A stretch of 38,194 bases of DNA from Bacteroidia bacterium (GTDB lineage: Bacteria > Bacteroidota > Bacteroidia > Flavobacteriales_D > Crocinitomicaceae): positions 1 to 38,194 of the forward strand of contig JAUICI010000013.1 in the NCBI GenBank assembly GCA_030427935.1, given 5' to 3'. Position 1 is the stretch's first letter, and each line of letters begins with the position of its first letter. Of the stretch, positions 1 through 7,441 are shown piece after piece. The notes beneath the pieces were generated by a model. That model made no database searches. It was not told the origin of the DNA and was given only the letters and a program-made list of their open reading frames with translations. Made by a program: the position numbers and the translations under genes.

Positions 1-5
1 CATAA

Positions 6-365
6 TCAACTATGACGTAACATCCTTTTAAAGCCTCCCAATTTCCTTTGAATGGTGACGATTTTCATTCTAAGTGTGATACAATCCTTGGTAAACTGGG
101 GGTAAATTCTTGAAATTAATATTAGCTGTGTTTCGATTTCAAAACTAGATCCAATTGAGAATTCAATAAACCGAATTTGGTCTCTATCCGATGATCTACT
201 GCAGCCTTCAGCAATATTTGAAGGAATCGAGACTGAAGCTCGAGCCATCTGTGATGCTAATCCAAATTTTTCAAAGTTGGGCAATTGGAAAATTAGTTGA
301 TAAACTTCTACGGTAAAATCCATCGACTCTGTCCATATCTGGAGTTCTTTAAAATTATGTTTCAT
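6..365 (-). CDS. Four-helix-bundle protein of the S23 / 23S rRNA intervening-sequence family
   Basis: 119 residues, the usual length for this family. The N-terminus (MKHNFKELQIW) and the central stretch around QMARASVSIPSNIAEGCSRS are the recognisable family signature: a helix, then the SIPxNIAEG turn, then helices rich in Phe/Glu. The family folds as a four-helix bundle that forms pentamers. It was first found inside 23S rRNA intervening sequences but in Bacteroidota it is usually a free-standing gene, and its function is unknown. I chose ATG at 365; the frame can be extended to a TTG at 392, but the family normally begins at the MxxNFxEL motif. The gene is divergent from metF, and an 8-bp tandem repeat array lies between the two. 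No rRNA sequence is seen around it, so it is not sitting in an rRNA gene here. Confidence 0.85.
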   Translation of the reverse strand: MKHNFKELQIWTESMDFTVEVYQLIFQLPNFEKFGLASQMARASVSIPSNIAEGCSRSSDRDQIRFIEFSIGSSFEIETQLILISRIYPQFTKDCITLRMKIVTIQRKLGGFKRMLRHS

Positions 366-436
366 GAAAATTGATTTAAATGGTTGAAGCAAATCTATAA
401 ATTATTAGAGCAAAAAGAGCATCATTGATGGCATCA

Positions 437-492
437 AAATATCCAATCACACAAAATTCCAAACATCCAAACATCCAAACGTCCAAATATCC
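437..492. repeat. 8-bp degenerate tandem array, seven units, consensus AAACATCC
   Basis: Seven consecutive 8-bp units, with units starting at 437, 445, 453, 461, 469, 477 and 485. The units at 461 and 469 are identical (AAACATCC); 477 is AAACGTCC, 437 and 485 are AAATATCC, 453 is AAAATTCC and 445 is the most divergent. The array ends one base before the -7 box of the metF promoter, so it occupies the place of the -33 region. Confidence 0.85.
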
Positions 493-493
493 C

Positions 494-501
494 TATATTT
501 G
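494..501 (+). promoter_or_regulatory. Bacteroidota-type -7 box of the metF promoter
   Basis: TATATTTG is an exact match to the TAnnTTTG -7 element of Bacteroidota sigma-ABfr promoters. It lies 17 bases before the metF ATG at 519, giving a leader of roughly 10 bases. No TTG -33 element is found at normal spacing; that region is the tandem array at 437-492. Confidence 0.6.
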
Positions 502-518
502 CAAAAATTTTCAATTAA

Positions 519-1466
519 ATGAAGGTCATAGATCACATTAATCAAGCAAAAGACACCCTATTCTCATTTGAAATTTTACCTCCTCTTAAGGGGAAAAGTA
601 TTCAATCAATCTTTGATAGTATTGATCCCTTGATGGAATTTAAGCCAAGTTTTATCAATGTGACTTATCATCGAGAGGAATACATTTACAAGAAAAGAGA
701 GGATGGTTTGCTCGAAAAAGTGACCATGAGAAAACGACCTGGTACGGTTGGTATTTGTGCAGCGATTATCAATAAATACGATGTAGAAGCGGTTCCTCAC
801 CTGATTTGTGGAGGTTTCTCTCGAGAAGAAACGGAAAATGCTTTGATTGACCTTCAATTTTTGGGAATTGACAATGTATTGGCATTGAGAGGGGATTCGA
901 TTAAGACGGAATCGACTTTTAAACCACATCCGGATGGACATGAATATGCGGTTGATCTTGTAAAGCAGATTAATGAAATGAATCAGGGGAAATATCTTTT
1001 GGATGAAGTCACTATGGCCCCTACTGAATTTTGTGTCGGTGTAGCCGGATATCCAGAAAAGCATTTCGAATCCATGAATTTGACTACGGATCTTCAATAT
1101 TTAAAAGAAAAAGTAGATGCGGGAGCGGATTATATCGTAACCCAGATGTTTTTCGACAATCAGAAGTATTTTGCTTTTGTGAAAGCTTGTCGAGATGCGG
1201 GGATTGACGTTCCAATTATTCCAGGATTGAAACCGATTAAATCTTTGAGACATATTTCCTTCTTGCCAAAATTCTTCCACATTGATTTCCCTGAAGATTT
1301 AAGTAAGGAATTACTAAAGTGTAAATCCAATGAAGATGTAGATCGAGTAGGAATCGAATGGGCCGTACAACAATCTAAAGAGTTAAAAGAGTTTGGTGTT
1401 CCTTGTCTGCATTTTTATACGATGAGTAATAGCTCGTCTGTTCAGGAGATTCTGAAGAATATTTAG
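519..1466 (+). CDS. metF: 5,10-methylenetetrahydrofolate reductase
   Basis: 315 residues, close to the length of bacterial MetF (about 300-320). The enzyme reduces 5,10-methylene-THF to 5-methyl-THF with FAD and NAD(P)H, supplying the methyl group for methionine synthesis in the cytoplasm. Recognisable motifs in order: FSFEILPP near residue 15, where E18 corresponds to the catalytic glutamate of the family; the FINVTYH strand near residue 45; and ALRGDS near residue 121, whose Asp contacts the flavin. The pattern DYIVTQMFFDN near 205 and PIIPGLKP near 235 is typical of the TIM barrel. ATG at 519 has a perfect -7 box just upstream and no Shine-Dalgarno sequence. It is transcribed alone and is convergent with the MuiA-family gene. 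Confidence is high on overall motif agreement. Confidence 0.96.
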   Translation: MKVIDHINQAKDTLFSFEILPPLKGKSIQSIFDSIDPLMEFKPSFINVTYHREEYIYKKREDGLLEKVTMRKRPGTVGICAAIINKYDVEAVPHLICGGFSREETENALIDLQFLGIDNVLALRGDSIKTESTFKPHPDGHEYAVDLVKQINEMNQGKYLLDEVTMAPTEFCVGVAGYPEKHFESMNLTTDLQYLKEKVDAGADYIVTQMFFDNQKYFAFVKACRDAGIDVPIIPGLKPIKSLRHISFLPKFFHIDFPEDLSKELLKCKSNEDVDRVGIEWAVQQSKELKEFGVPCLHFYTMSNSSSVQEILKNI

Positions 1467-1471
1467 TTTTT

Positions 1472-1527
1472 TTTTAGATTTTAGATGTTAGACTTTAGAG
1501 ATTAGACTCTAGATGTCAGATTATAGA
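1472..1527. repeat. 7-bp degenerate tandem array, eight units, consensus NTTTAGA
   Basis: AGA recurs at exactly 7-bp spacing (positions 1476, 1483, 1490, 1497, 1504, 1511, 1518, 1525), defining eight heptamers from TTTTAGA to TTATAGA. The array begins 5 bases after the metF stop codon and runs into the A-rich left arm of the terminator at 1530. The first four positions of the unit vary while AGA is invariant. Confidence 0.85.
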
Positions 1528-1529
1528 AA

Positions 1530-1570
1530 AAAAATGGAAGTGAGAGATTTACCAACCCACTCCCATTTTT
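1530..1570. terminator. Bidirectional intrinsic terminator between metF and the MuiA-family gene
   Basis: TGGAAGTG at 1535-1542 pairs with CACTCCCA at 1558-1565 with one mismatch. The stem is extended by an A-run (1527-1534) pairing with a T-run (1566-1570) around a 15-base loop. The A and T tracts make it usable on either strand, which fits the convergent genes. Confidence 0.7.
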
Positions 1571-1620
1571 CATCTTTAATTTCGGTCCCTGAGCGTAGTC
1601 GAAGGGTTCATTTTTAATCT
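1568..1620. repeat. Composite repeat: 7-bp units with an embedded GGTCCCTGAGC...GTCGAAGGG palindrome
   Basis: Heptamers TTTCATC and TTTAATT (1568-1581) are followed by a 23-bp imperfect palindrome at 1584-1606, beginning GGTCCCTGAGC and ending GTCGAAGGG. TTCATTT and TTAATCT (1607-1620) follow. The reverse complement closely matches the composite at 33619-33676: same palindrome family and same AATTAAA/AATGAAA units. It ends at the stop codon of the MuiA-family gene. Confidence 0.75.
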
Positions 1621-3301
1621 AAAGAACAATCTGCTTATCCTTATCGTACTTGACTGAGTATTCGTAATAAAGTTTTTTGGGTGTTTTCGCTCCTAAGTCG
1701 AAGACCCATTTAAGCATGCCTTTATCTTCATTGTACTCTGCTCCTCCTTTATCGATCAAATCCACTTTAATTTCTTCGTTTACAGATAATGGAATTTGAT
1801 CCAGAATATTCAGTTTTAAGCTTGTTACATTTAAGTTTTTGGCAATAATCTGATATTTCATGGTGGCAATTTTTTCACCTGCGACTTTCTTGATTTTCTC
1901 TTCGAAATCAATTCGCTTTCTTTGAACCAAGACTCTAGCGTCTCTACCTAAGGCCAACTCCATTGTGTCTCTGATTGAAGATGGGGAGATTCGAGTCTGA
2001 CCAACATAAGTACCATCGTAAAAGATATTGGCCACTGCTGGAAGTAAGTTCAGATCCTCCCAATCGGTCAATTTTGCAATCAAAAAGGCTTCTCTTTCCA
2101 CTTTTGGTGCGGCAAAATATTCGAAAGTTGAAGGAATCGACTTACTTGCGACAGCCATCAAATGTTCCTGTCCATCAGCTGGAATTGAATGCTTAATTTT
2201 CAGTTTAAACTCCACCATGGTCATATTGGATTGCATCTTGGTAAAATTATCCAAATGCTGCGCAACATCATCCTCATTCACTTCCTTAGATAAAGTCATT
2301 TTTTCTGCTGCTCTTGGGGCATTCACTACTCCGTTTCCGTAATAATTATTGTAAGCTCCTCCACCAACTGGCTGAATCGGCTGATAATAATTGATATACC
2401 ATGGTGCTAGTGTTGGTTTTACATTGGCTCGGTTTGGATTTATGGTTGATAAAGTCACATTTACTTCATCCCAATCCTTTCCTGTATTCTGAAAAACCTT
2501 TGCTTTGTAAGTGATTTTTACTGGTGCACTCACATTATCAGCTCTTAAATCATAGGAAGGTGACCATCCCGCTTGCTGCGTCATGTAGGAAACCGTCAAT
2601 GTACCTGAAGCCGCTTGATCGGCAGAAACCGTCACAACAATTTGCTGAACCGGACTCGCATTTGGAACTGGTTTGTGCGCACTATTTTGCCAGTTTCTTA
2701 GTTCATTCAATCTGGTGTTCATTTTATTCATGAGTTTATCCTCTTTCTCAATCTTTTGATCCAGTGCTAAAGTCAGCTTATTGATTTCGATCAGTTTTAT
2801 TCTATAATAATCCAAAGCATCCTTCAATAATGGAATCGAATCGTTTTGATCCTGTCCTTTAATCACACCACTATTTAGTAGAATTTGCTTTTCACTTTTA
2901 TAGACACTCAATTGGGATCTGAGTTTTTTCAATTTCCAAGACGAATCTGAAATAGAATCTTCAATGTTTTTGATTTCTCGAAGAATTTTCTCTGGAATCT
3001 CAGTTGTATTTACCGGTTTTTCCGGAACCGGATAATGCATACGATGACTCACATCTAGAATAATAAAATTTCCAGTCCCTTTGACTTGGATATTGTTTTT
3101 ATCAAAATACTGGCTTACATCATTTACGATGACCTTGGTGATTCCTTGCTCCACATAAACCTTTGCTTTTCTCTTTATTTGAGCCCCTTGTAAAAAGACT
3201 GTAACATCATTGATATTGGAACTCACTGTTTTCTCCTTTTCTGCTGCTAGGGCATTTCCAAAAAGTGTTAGTGTGAATATGCCTAAGATTAATTTTTTCA
3301 T
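1619..3301 (-). CDS. MuiA-family (DUF4140/DUF4139) exported protein
   Basis: 560 residues with a signal peptide (MKKLILGIFTLTLFGNALAA, cleavage after about residue 20). Residues about 28-130 fit DUF4140: a beta-rich segment starting INDVTVFLQGAQIKRKA. Residues about 105-205 are charged and helical, a likely coiled coil. Residues about 220-555 fit DUF4139, with LTVSYMTQQAGWSPSYDLRAD near 235 as its most typical stretch, ending in YEYSVKYDKDK. The family is named after a mucoidy inhibitor of gamma-proteobacteria, but its molecular role is not established, so export to the periplasm or outer surface is the only safe functional statement. ATG at 3301 is the only start that keeps the signal peptide. 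It is divergent from the SprB-repeat gene and convergent with metF. Confidence 0.85.
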   Translation of the reverse strand: MKKLILGIFTLTLFGNALAAEKEKTVSSNINDVTVFLQGAQIKRKAKVYVEQGITKVIVNDVSQYFDKNNIQVKGTGNFIILDVSHRMHYPVPEKPVNTTEIPEKILREIKNIEDSISDSSWKLKKLRSQLSVYKSEKQILLNSGVIKGQDQNDSIPLLKDALDYYRIKLIEINKLTLALDQKIEKEDKLMNKMNTRLNELRNWQNSAHKPVPNASPVQQIVVTVSADQAASGTLTVSYMTQQAGWSPSYDLRADNVSAPVKITYKAKVFQNTGKDWDEVNVTLSTINPNRANVKPTLAPWYINYYQPIQPVGGGAYNNYYGNGVVNAPRAAEKMTLSKEVNEDDVAQHLDNFTKMQSNMTMVEFKLKIKHSIPADGQEHLMAVASKSIPSTFEYFAAPKVEREAFLIAKLTDWEDLNLLPAVANIFYDGTYVGQTRISPSSIRDTMELALGRDARVLVQRKRIDFEEKIKKVAGEKIATMKYQIIAKNLNVTSLKLNILDQIPLSVNEEIKVDLIDKGGAEYNEDKGMLKWVFDLGAKTPKKLYYEYSVKYDKDKQIVL

Positions 3302-3372
3302 TTTTCGATTGTTTTGTTTATTTCATCAAGCCGTACATTTTTTCTGACCACAGGTTCATTTTTCACTTCATT

Positions 3373-3382
3373 TTCATATGAA
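3373..3382. promoter_or_regulatory. 10-bp perfect palindrome in a divergent intergenic region (possible operator)
   Basis: TTCATATGAA lies about 70 bases before the MuiA-family start and about 155 bases before the adhesin start. The rest of 3302-3538 shows no repeat array or RNA gene. A regulatory role is only a guess from position and symmetry. Confidence 0.25.
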
Positions 3383-3494
3383 CTTAGACATTCATTTGCA
3401 ATCGAAACCCTTTAATTTCTAGACTCATAGAGGGCAGTGACAATTATCATCGTTTCTCTAAACATATGTTCTTCAAATCCAGTTAATCCCACTC

Positions 3495-3502
3495 TAATTT
3501 TG
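3495..3502 (+). promoter_or_regulatory. -7 box of the SprB-repeat adhesin promoter
   Basis: TAATTTTG matches TAnnTTTG exactly and lies 36 bases before the ATG at 3539, leaving a leader of about 30 bases that ends in an A-rich stretch (CAAAAAAATA), typical of strongly translated Bacteroidota genes. Confidence 0.55.
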
Positions 3503-3538
3503 GATTGATAATTAAATCTCTAACAAAAAAATACTACT

Positions 3539-6500
3539 ATGAGAAAAGTTACAATGATGATGCTAGCGTTTATGACACTCGGAGCTACCGGTGTTTATGC
3601 GCAAACATCAAGTGGAACTGACAACTGCGAGTATGTCGACCACAAAAACAATGGTGGTACGGGGTATCATACGTTGGAAATAGGTCAGCAAGAAATGGCC
3701 GCTCAAACGTATCATTATTCCGGACCTGGAAGAATTGAACGAGTTTACATTAGCGGAGACAACCCAAGTGGCTTCACAAAAAGGCTGAGAGTTGGTGTGT
3801 ACAACGTTGATGGAAACGGAAGACCAACAACCTTAATTGATGAAGATTTCATTAATTGGCCAGGAAACTATTCTGGAGCAAGATATGCAGGGTTCAGTAA
3901 TTTAAATGTGAACCAAAATTTTGCTCTAGTTGTAGATCTTGAAGGAGTTTGGATTGGATGGCCTTTGTATACTGTAATTACAGAGCAAGGAACACAATTC
4001 AATCTTGAATATACGGGTGATGGTGAAGGACAAGGAGAAGATCTAGCTGCAAGAGCAGGAACTTCAACTGGTGGAAACTGGGTGTCTATCATCGGACAAG
4101 ATGGAGATTATTACATCTACCCAAGAATGAGACATTATAATACTGCAAATTTTACAGTAGATGACTATTGTATTGACGCAGGAGGTTCAGTAGATTTCAC
4201 TGATTTGTCTGAATTCACAAAAGATGAGATGTTTAATACCATTTCTCACCCAGACTATGCTGGATCAGATGTCCATTATGAGTGGGATTTTGATGATGGT
4301 TCGCCTGTTTCAAACCTTGCGAGTCCAACGCATACATTTACCAACCCAGGTGTTTATGAAGTTTCTTTGACTACGACTATCGGAAGATGGCCAATAGCAG
4401 GTACTTCTACAATTACAAACACAAAAACAATGCGAATTTCTGTCGGACTTTCAGTTTCTGGAAATGGAACAGATTTAACTTGTTTTGGTTCTGGTGATGG
4501 AGAAATCGACTTGACAGCTACAGGTGGAGACAACTCCAACTATACTTATATGATTACACATAATAGCTGGCAATCAGGAACAAACTTTAACGGACTTAAT
4601 GCAGGAACTTATGAAATTTATGTTCAAGATGCATTAGGATGTGAGGCTCAAGGAACAAATGTTGTTTTAGGAGAGCCTTCTCAAATCAATATTTCTTCAA
4701 TTGGAGTAACAGAAGCAACATGTGGAAACTCAGATGGTGCTCTATTAGTTGCTGCAACAGGAGGATCAGGAACATTGACTTATTCAAATGATGGTGGATC
4801 TAACTTCCAAGCAAGTGGATCATTCACGGCTTTGAACTCTGGTGCATACGAAATCGTTGTTGAAGACGCGAATGGATGTCAAACTAGCGAATGGGTAAAT
4901 GTTGACAATAATGCAGGACCTACTTTGACTGTTCAATCGCACACAAATATTTCTTGTTTTGGTGGAAACGATGGAACAATTACAATGATTGGATCAGGTG
5001 GAACTGGTGCTTTAGAGTATTCAGTTGACGGAACTAACTGGCAAGCTTCAGGAACTTTCACAGGTCTTACTGCTGGACAATATATCCCTCAAGTAAGAGA
5101 TGCTGCTGGATGTTTAACTTCCATGTGTGATGCAACTATTCAAATGTGTGGTATTGAGTTGACTCAACCAACTGCAATTACATTCTCTTTAGAAACAACA
5201 GATGCACTTTGTAATGGATCTTCAGACGGAGAAATCCTTGTTACAAATGGAATCGGAGGAATCGGAACTTTCACTTATTCTTCTGATGGAACAAACTTCC
5301 AGTCAAGCCCTTCTTTCTCAGGATTTGCAGCTGGAACTCACATGATTACAGTTAAAGATGCTGCTGGATGTACAGCTACTGGAAACGCGGTTATTAACGA
5401 ACCAACTGCAGTTACTGCAAACGTTACATCAACTACAGATTTAACTTGTAATGGTTCAGGAGATGGAGAACTTTCAATCGATGCTGCTGGTGGTGTTGGA
5501 GAGTATTCATTTAGCTTGAATGGAACAGATTTTTACCCAGAAGGTGAGTTTGGTGGATTAGACGCTGGAACTTACAATATCGTGGTAGAAGATGCAAATG
5601 GATGTGAAGCGATGACTGTGGCAACATTGAATGAGCCAACAGAAATTACTTTATCTACTTTTAATACAACTGCTGCAACTTGTGGATCAGCAAACGGAGG
5701 AATCCTTGCGCAAGCTACAGGTGGTGCTGGAACATTCTCATATAGTATTGATGGACTTGGAGGTTCAACTACAAACGGATCAGGATCATTCGGGTCTTTA
5801 GCTTCAGGAGAATATGAAGTGATTGTAGAAGACATGAATGGATGTGTTGCTTCATTCTCTACAGTTGTTATTGCAACTGGTGGTGCAGCAATTACTGGAA
5901 CTACTCAGACAAATGTTACTTGTCCAGGTGGAGACAATGGAACCGTTTCTGTTACAGCAACTTCGCCAAACGGTGGATTGGAATATGCTGCTGGTGGATC
6001 AGGTTACCAAGCTTCAAGTACAGTTGGTGGATTGTCAGCTGGAGATAATATCGTAACAGTAAGAGACGCACTTGGATGTATTGACTCTACTATCGTTACA
6101 ATTACAGAACCTTCTCCGTTTACAATTAACTTAACTCCAACTGATGTATCATGTTATGATGGAGATGATGGAGAAATTAGTGTAAGTGCTGCAGGTGGTT
6201 CAGGAACTCTAGCTTATAGCATTGACGGAATGAACTTCCAATCTTCTACTGATTTCACCGGACTTATGGCAGGTGACTATACAGTAACTGTTAAAGATGC
6301 AGGACAATGTGAAGGTGAAGCAATGGTTACGATTGATGAGCCTACTGAGATTCATATTACATCTTCTTATTTGAATGTTGATTGTTATGGAGATCAAACG
6401 GGATCCATCACTGCAACTGCAGTTGGTGGAACTGGAGCCATGACTTACAGCATCGATGGAACTGGATTCCAAGCAAGTGGAACTTTCACAAACCTTAGTG

Positions 6501-7300
6501 CAGGTAACTATATCGTGATTGCAAAAGATGCTAACAACTGTACCGTAACACAAATGGTTGTTGTTTCTGAACCAGATCAACTTGTGCTTACTGCAAATGT
6601 TTCTGATGTTTCTTGTGCTGGTGGTCACGACGGAGTTGTAGATCTTACCGTAACTGGAGGAACAACACCAATGGCTTTTGTTTGGTCAAACGGTGTAACT
6701 ACTGAAGACATCTTCAACTTAGGTCCAGATAACTACAGTGTTATTGTTACCGATGCCAACGGATGTACTGAAACTGGAAACTGGGATATTACAGAACCAT
6801 CAAATGCGATTACAATCAATGGAACTGTAACGGATGCAACTGGTGCTACAAATAATGATGGAGCAGTTGATATCACAGTAACAGGTGGAACACCTTCATA
6901 TTCTTATTCTTGGAATAATGGAGACATGACTGAAGATATCTTCGCTCTTCTTCCTGGAGTTTATGTGGTAACGGTAACAGATGCTAACGGATGTTCGATG
7001 CAAGGTTCATTCACAGTGAACTTTACACTTGGATTAGAGGATGAGTCAAACGAAATTTCACTAGACCTTTATCCAAATCCAACAAGAGATATCTTAAACA
7101 TCAAGTTTGGTTCAAACCAAAACGTAGAGAATTTATCTCTTATCGATATCACAGGAAAAGTGGTTTATGAAAATATACCTTCAAATAATAATGACAGCGA
7201 GTATGAGTTAAACCTTAACTTCTTGCCAGAAGGGGTGTACTTCTTAAATGTCTATACAAACGATCAAGTTCTAACGAGAAAAGTTGTTATAAGCAAGTAG
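3539..7300 (+). CDS. SprB-repeat adhesin with PKD domain and T9SS type A sorting domain
   Basis: 1253 residues. Layout: signal peptide (1-21, ending GVYA); an N-terminal beta-rich region without a recognised family (about 25-205); a PKD domain (about 210-300, with the diagnostic YEWDFDDGSP and HTFTNPGVYEVSLTT); eleven SprB-type repeats of about 75-85 residues (about 303-1165); and a C-terminal T9SS type A sorting domain (about 1170-1253, with LDLYPNPTRD and GVYFLNV). Each repeat carries a cysteine-containing CxGxxDGxI motif, a GGxGxxxYSxDG core and a DAxGC motif; the last two repeats are SNG/NNG variants and the eleventh lacks the first cysteine. SprB repeats occur in the mobile surface adhesin of gliding Flavobacteriia, so the product is probably secreted by T9SS and anchored outside the cell. 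It is monocistronic, with its own promoter and terminator. Confidence 0.93.
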   Translation: MRKVTMMMLAFMTLGATGVYAQTSSGTDNCEYVDHKNNGGTGYHTLEIGQQEMAAQTYHYSGPGRIERVYISGDNPSGFTKRLRVGVYNVDGNGRPTTLIDEDFINWPGNYSGARYAGFSNLNVNQNFALVVDLEGVWIGWPLYTVITEQGTQFNLEYTGDGEGQGEDLAARAGTSTGGNWVSIIGQDGDYYIYPRMRHYNTANFTVDDYCIDAGGSVDFTDLSEFTKDEMFNTISHPDYAGSDVHYEWDFDDGSPVSNLASPTHTFTNPGVYEVSLTTTIGRWPIAGTSTITNTKTMRISVGLSVSGNGTDLTCFGSGDGEIDLTATGGDNSNYTYMITHNSWQSGTNFNGLNAGTYEIYVQDALGCEAQGTNVVLGEPSQINISSIGVTEATCGNSDGALLVAATGGSGTLTYSNDGGSNFQASGSFTALNSGAYEIVVEDANGCQTSEWVNVDNNAGPTLTVQSHTNISCFGGNDGTITMIGSGGTGALEYSVDGTNWQASGTFTGLTAGQYIPQVRDAAGCLTSMCDATIQMCGIELTQPTAITFSLETTDALCNGSSDGEILVTNGIGGIGTFTYSSDGTNFQSSPSFSGFAAGTHMITVKDAAGCTATGNAVINEPTAVTANVTSTTDLTCNGSGDGELSIDAAGGVGEYSFSLNGTDFYPEGEFGGLDAGTYNIVVEDANGCEAMTVATLNEPTEITLSTFNTTAATCGSANGGILAQATGGAGTFSYSIDGLGGSTTNGSGSFGSLASGEYEVIVEDMNGCVASFSTVVIATGGAAITGTTQTNVTCPGGDNGTVSVTATSPNGGLEYAAGGSGYQASSTVGGLSAGDNIVTVRDALGCIDSTIVTITEPSPFTINLTPTDVSCYDGDDGEISVSAAGGSGTLAYSIDGMNFQSSTDFTGLMAGDYTVTVKDAGQCEGEAMVTIDEPTEIHITSSYLNVDCYGDQTGSITATAVGGTGAMTYSIDGTGFQASGTFTNLSAGNYIVIAKDANNCTVTQMVVVSEPDQLVLTANVSDVSCAGGHDGVVDLTVTGGTTPMAFVWSNGVTTEDIFNLGPDNYSVIVTDANGCTETGNWDITEPSNAITINGTVTDATGATNNDGAVDITVTGGTPSYSYSWNNGDMTEDIFALLPGVYVVTVTDANGCSMQGSFTVNFTLGLEDESNEISLDLYPNPTRDILNIKFGSNQNVENLSLIDITGKVVYENIPSNNNDSEYELNLNFLPEGVYFLNVYTNDQVLTRKVVISK

Positions 7301-7321
7301 TAAGCTAAATTCATACAAAGT

Positions 7322-7352
7322 AAAAAGGGGTTGCTTTAAGTAACCCCTTTTT
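7322..7352. terminator. Strong intrinsic terminator after the adhesin gene
   Basis: AAAAAGGGGTT (7322-7332) and AACCCCTTTTT (7342-7352) are perfectly complementary 11-base arms around a 9-base loop. The A and T tracts at the ends allow function in both directions. Confidence 0.9.
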
Positions 7353-7441
7353 CAATTTTAATTAACGCATTTAAAAAACTGACATTGGTCAGACATAAGC
7401 TCGATAGACTTCCTTAAATTCACGGGCATATTGTTTTGCAA

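Noticed and set aside
6-365. rRNA intervening sequence inside a 23S rRNA gene
   Set aside because: The S23-type protein gene has no rRNA sequence around it; free-standing copies are common in this phylum.
3350-3380. Another heptamer array (TTCATTT, TTCACTT, CATTTTC)
   Set aside because: Only two or three loosely similar units without a steady period; it could be chance in T/C-rich sequence.
6209-6628. Minus-strand open frame of 139 codons within the adhesin gene
   Set aside because: It is a cysteine/serine-rich antisense shadow of the SprB repeats with no promoter or family features.
4441-7020. Long region of internally similar DNA
   Set aside because: It is explained by the eleven SprB-type protein repeats of the adhesin; no separate DNA repeat is needed.
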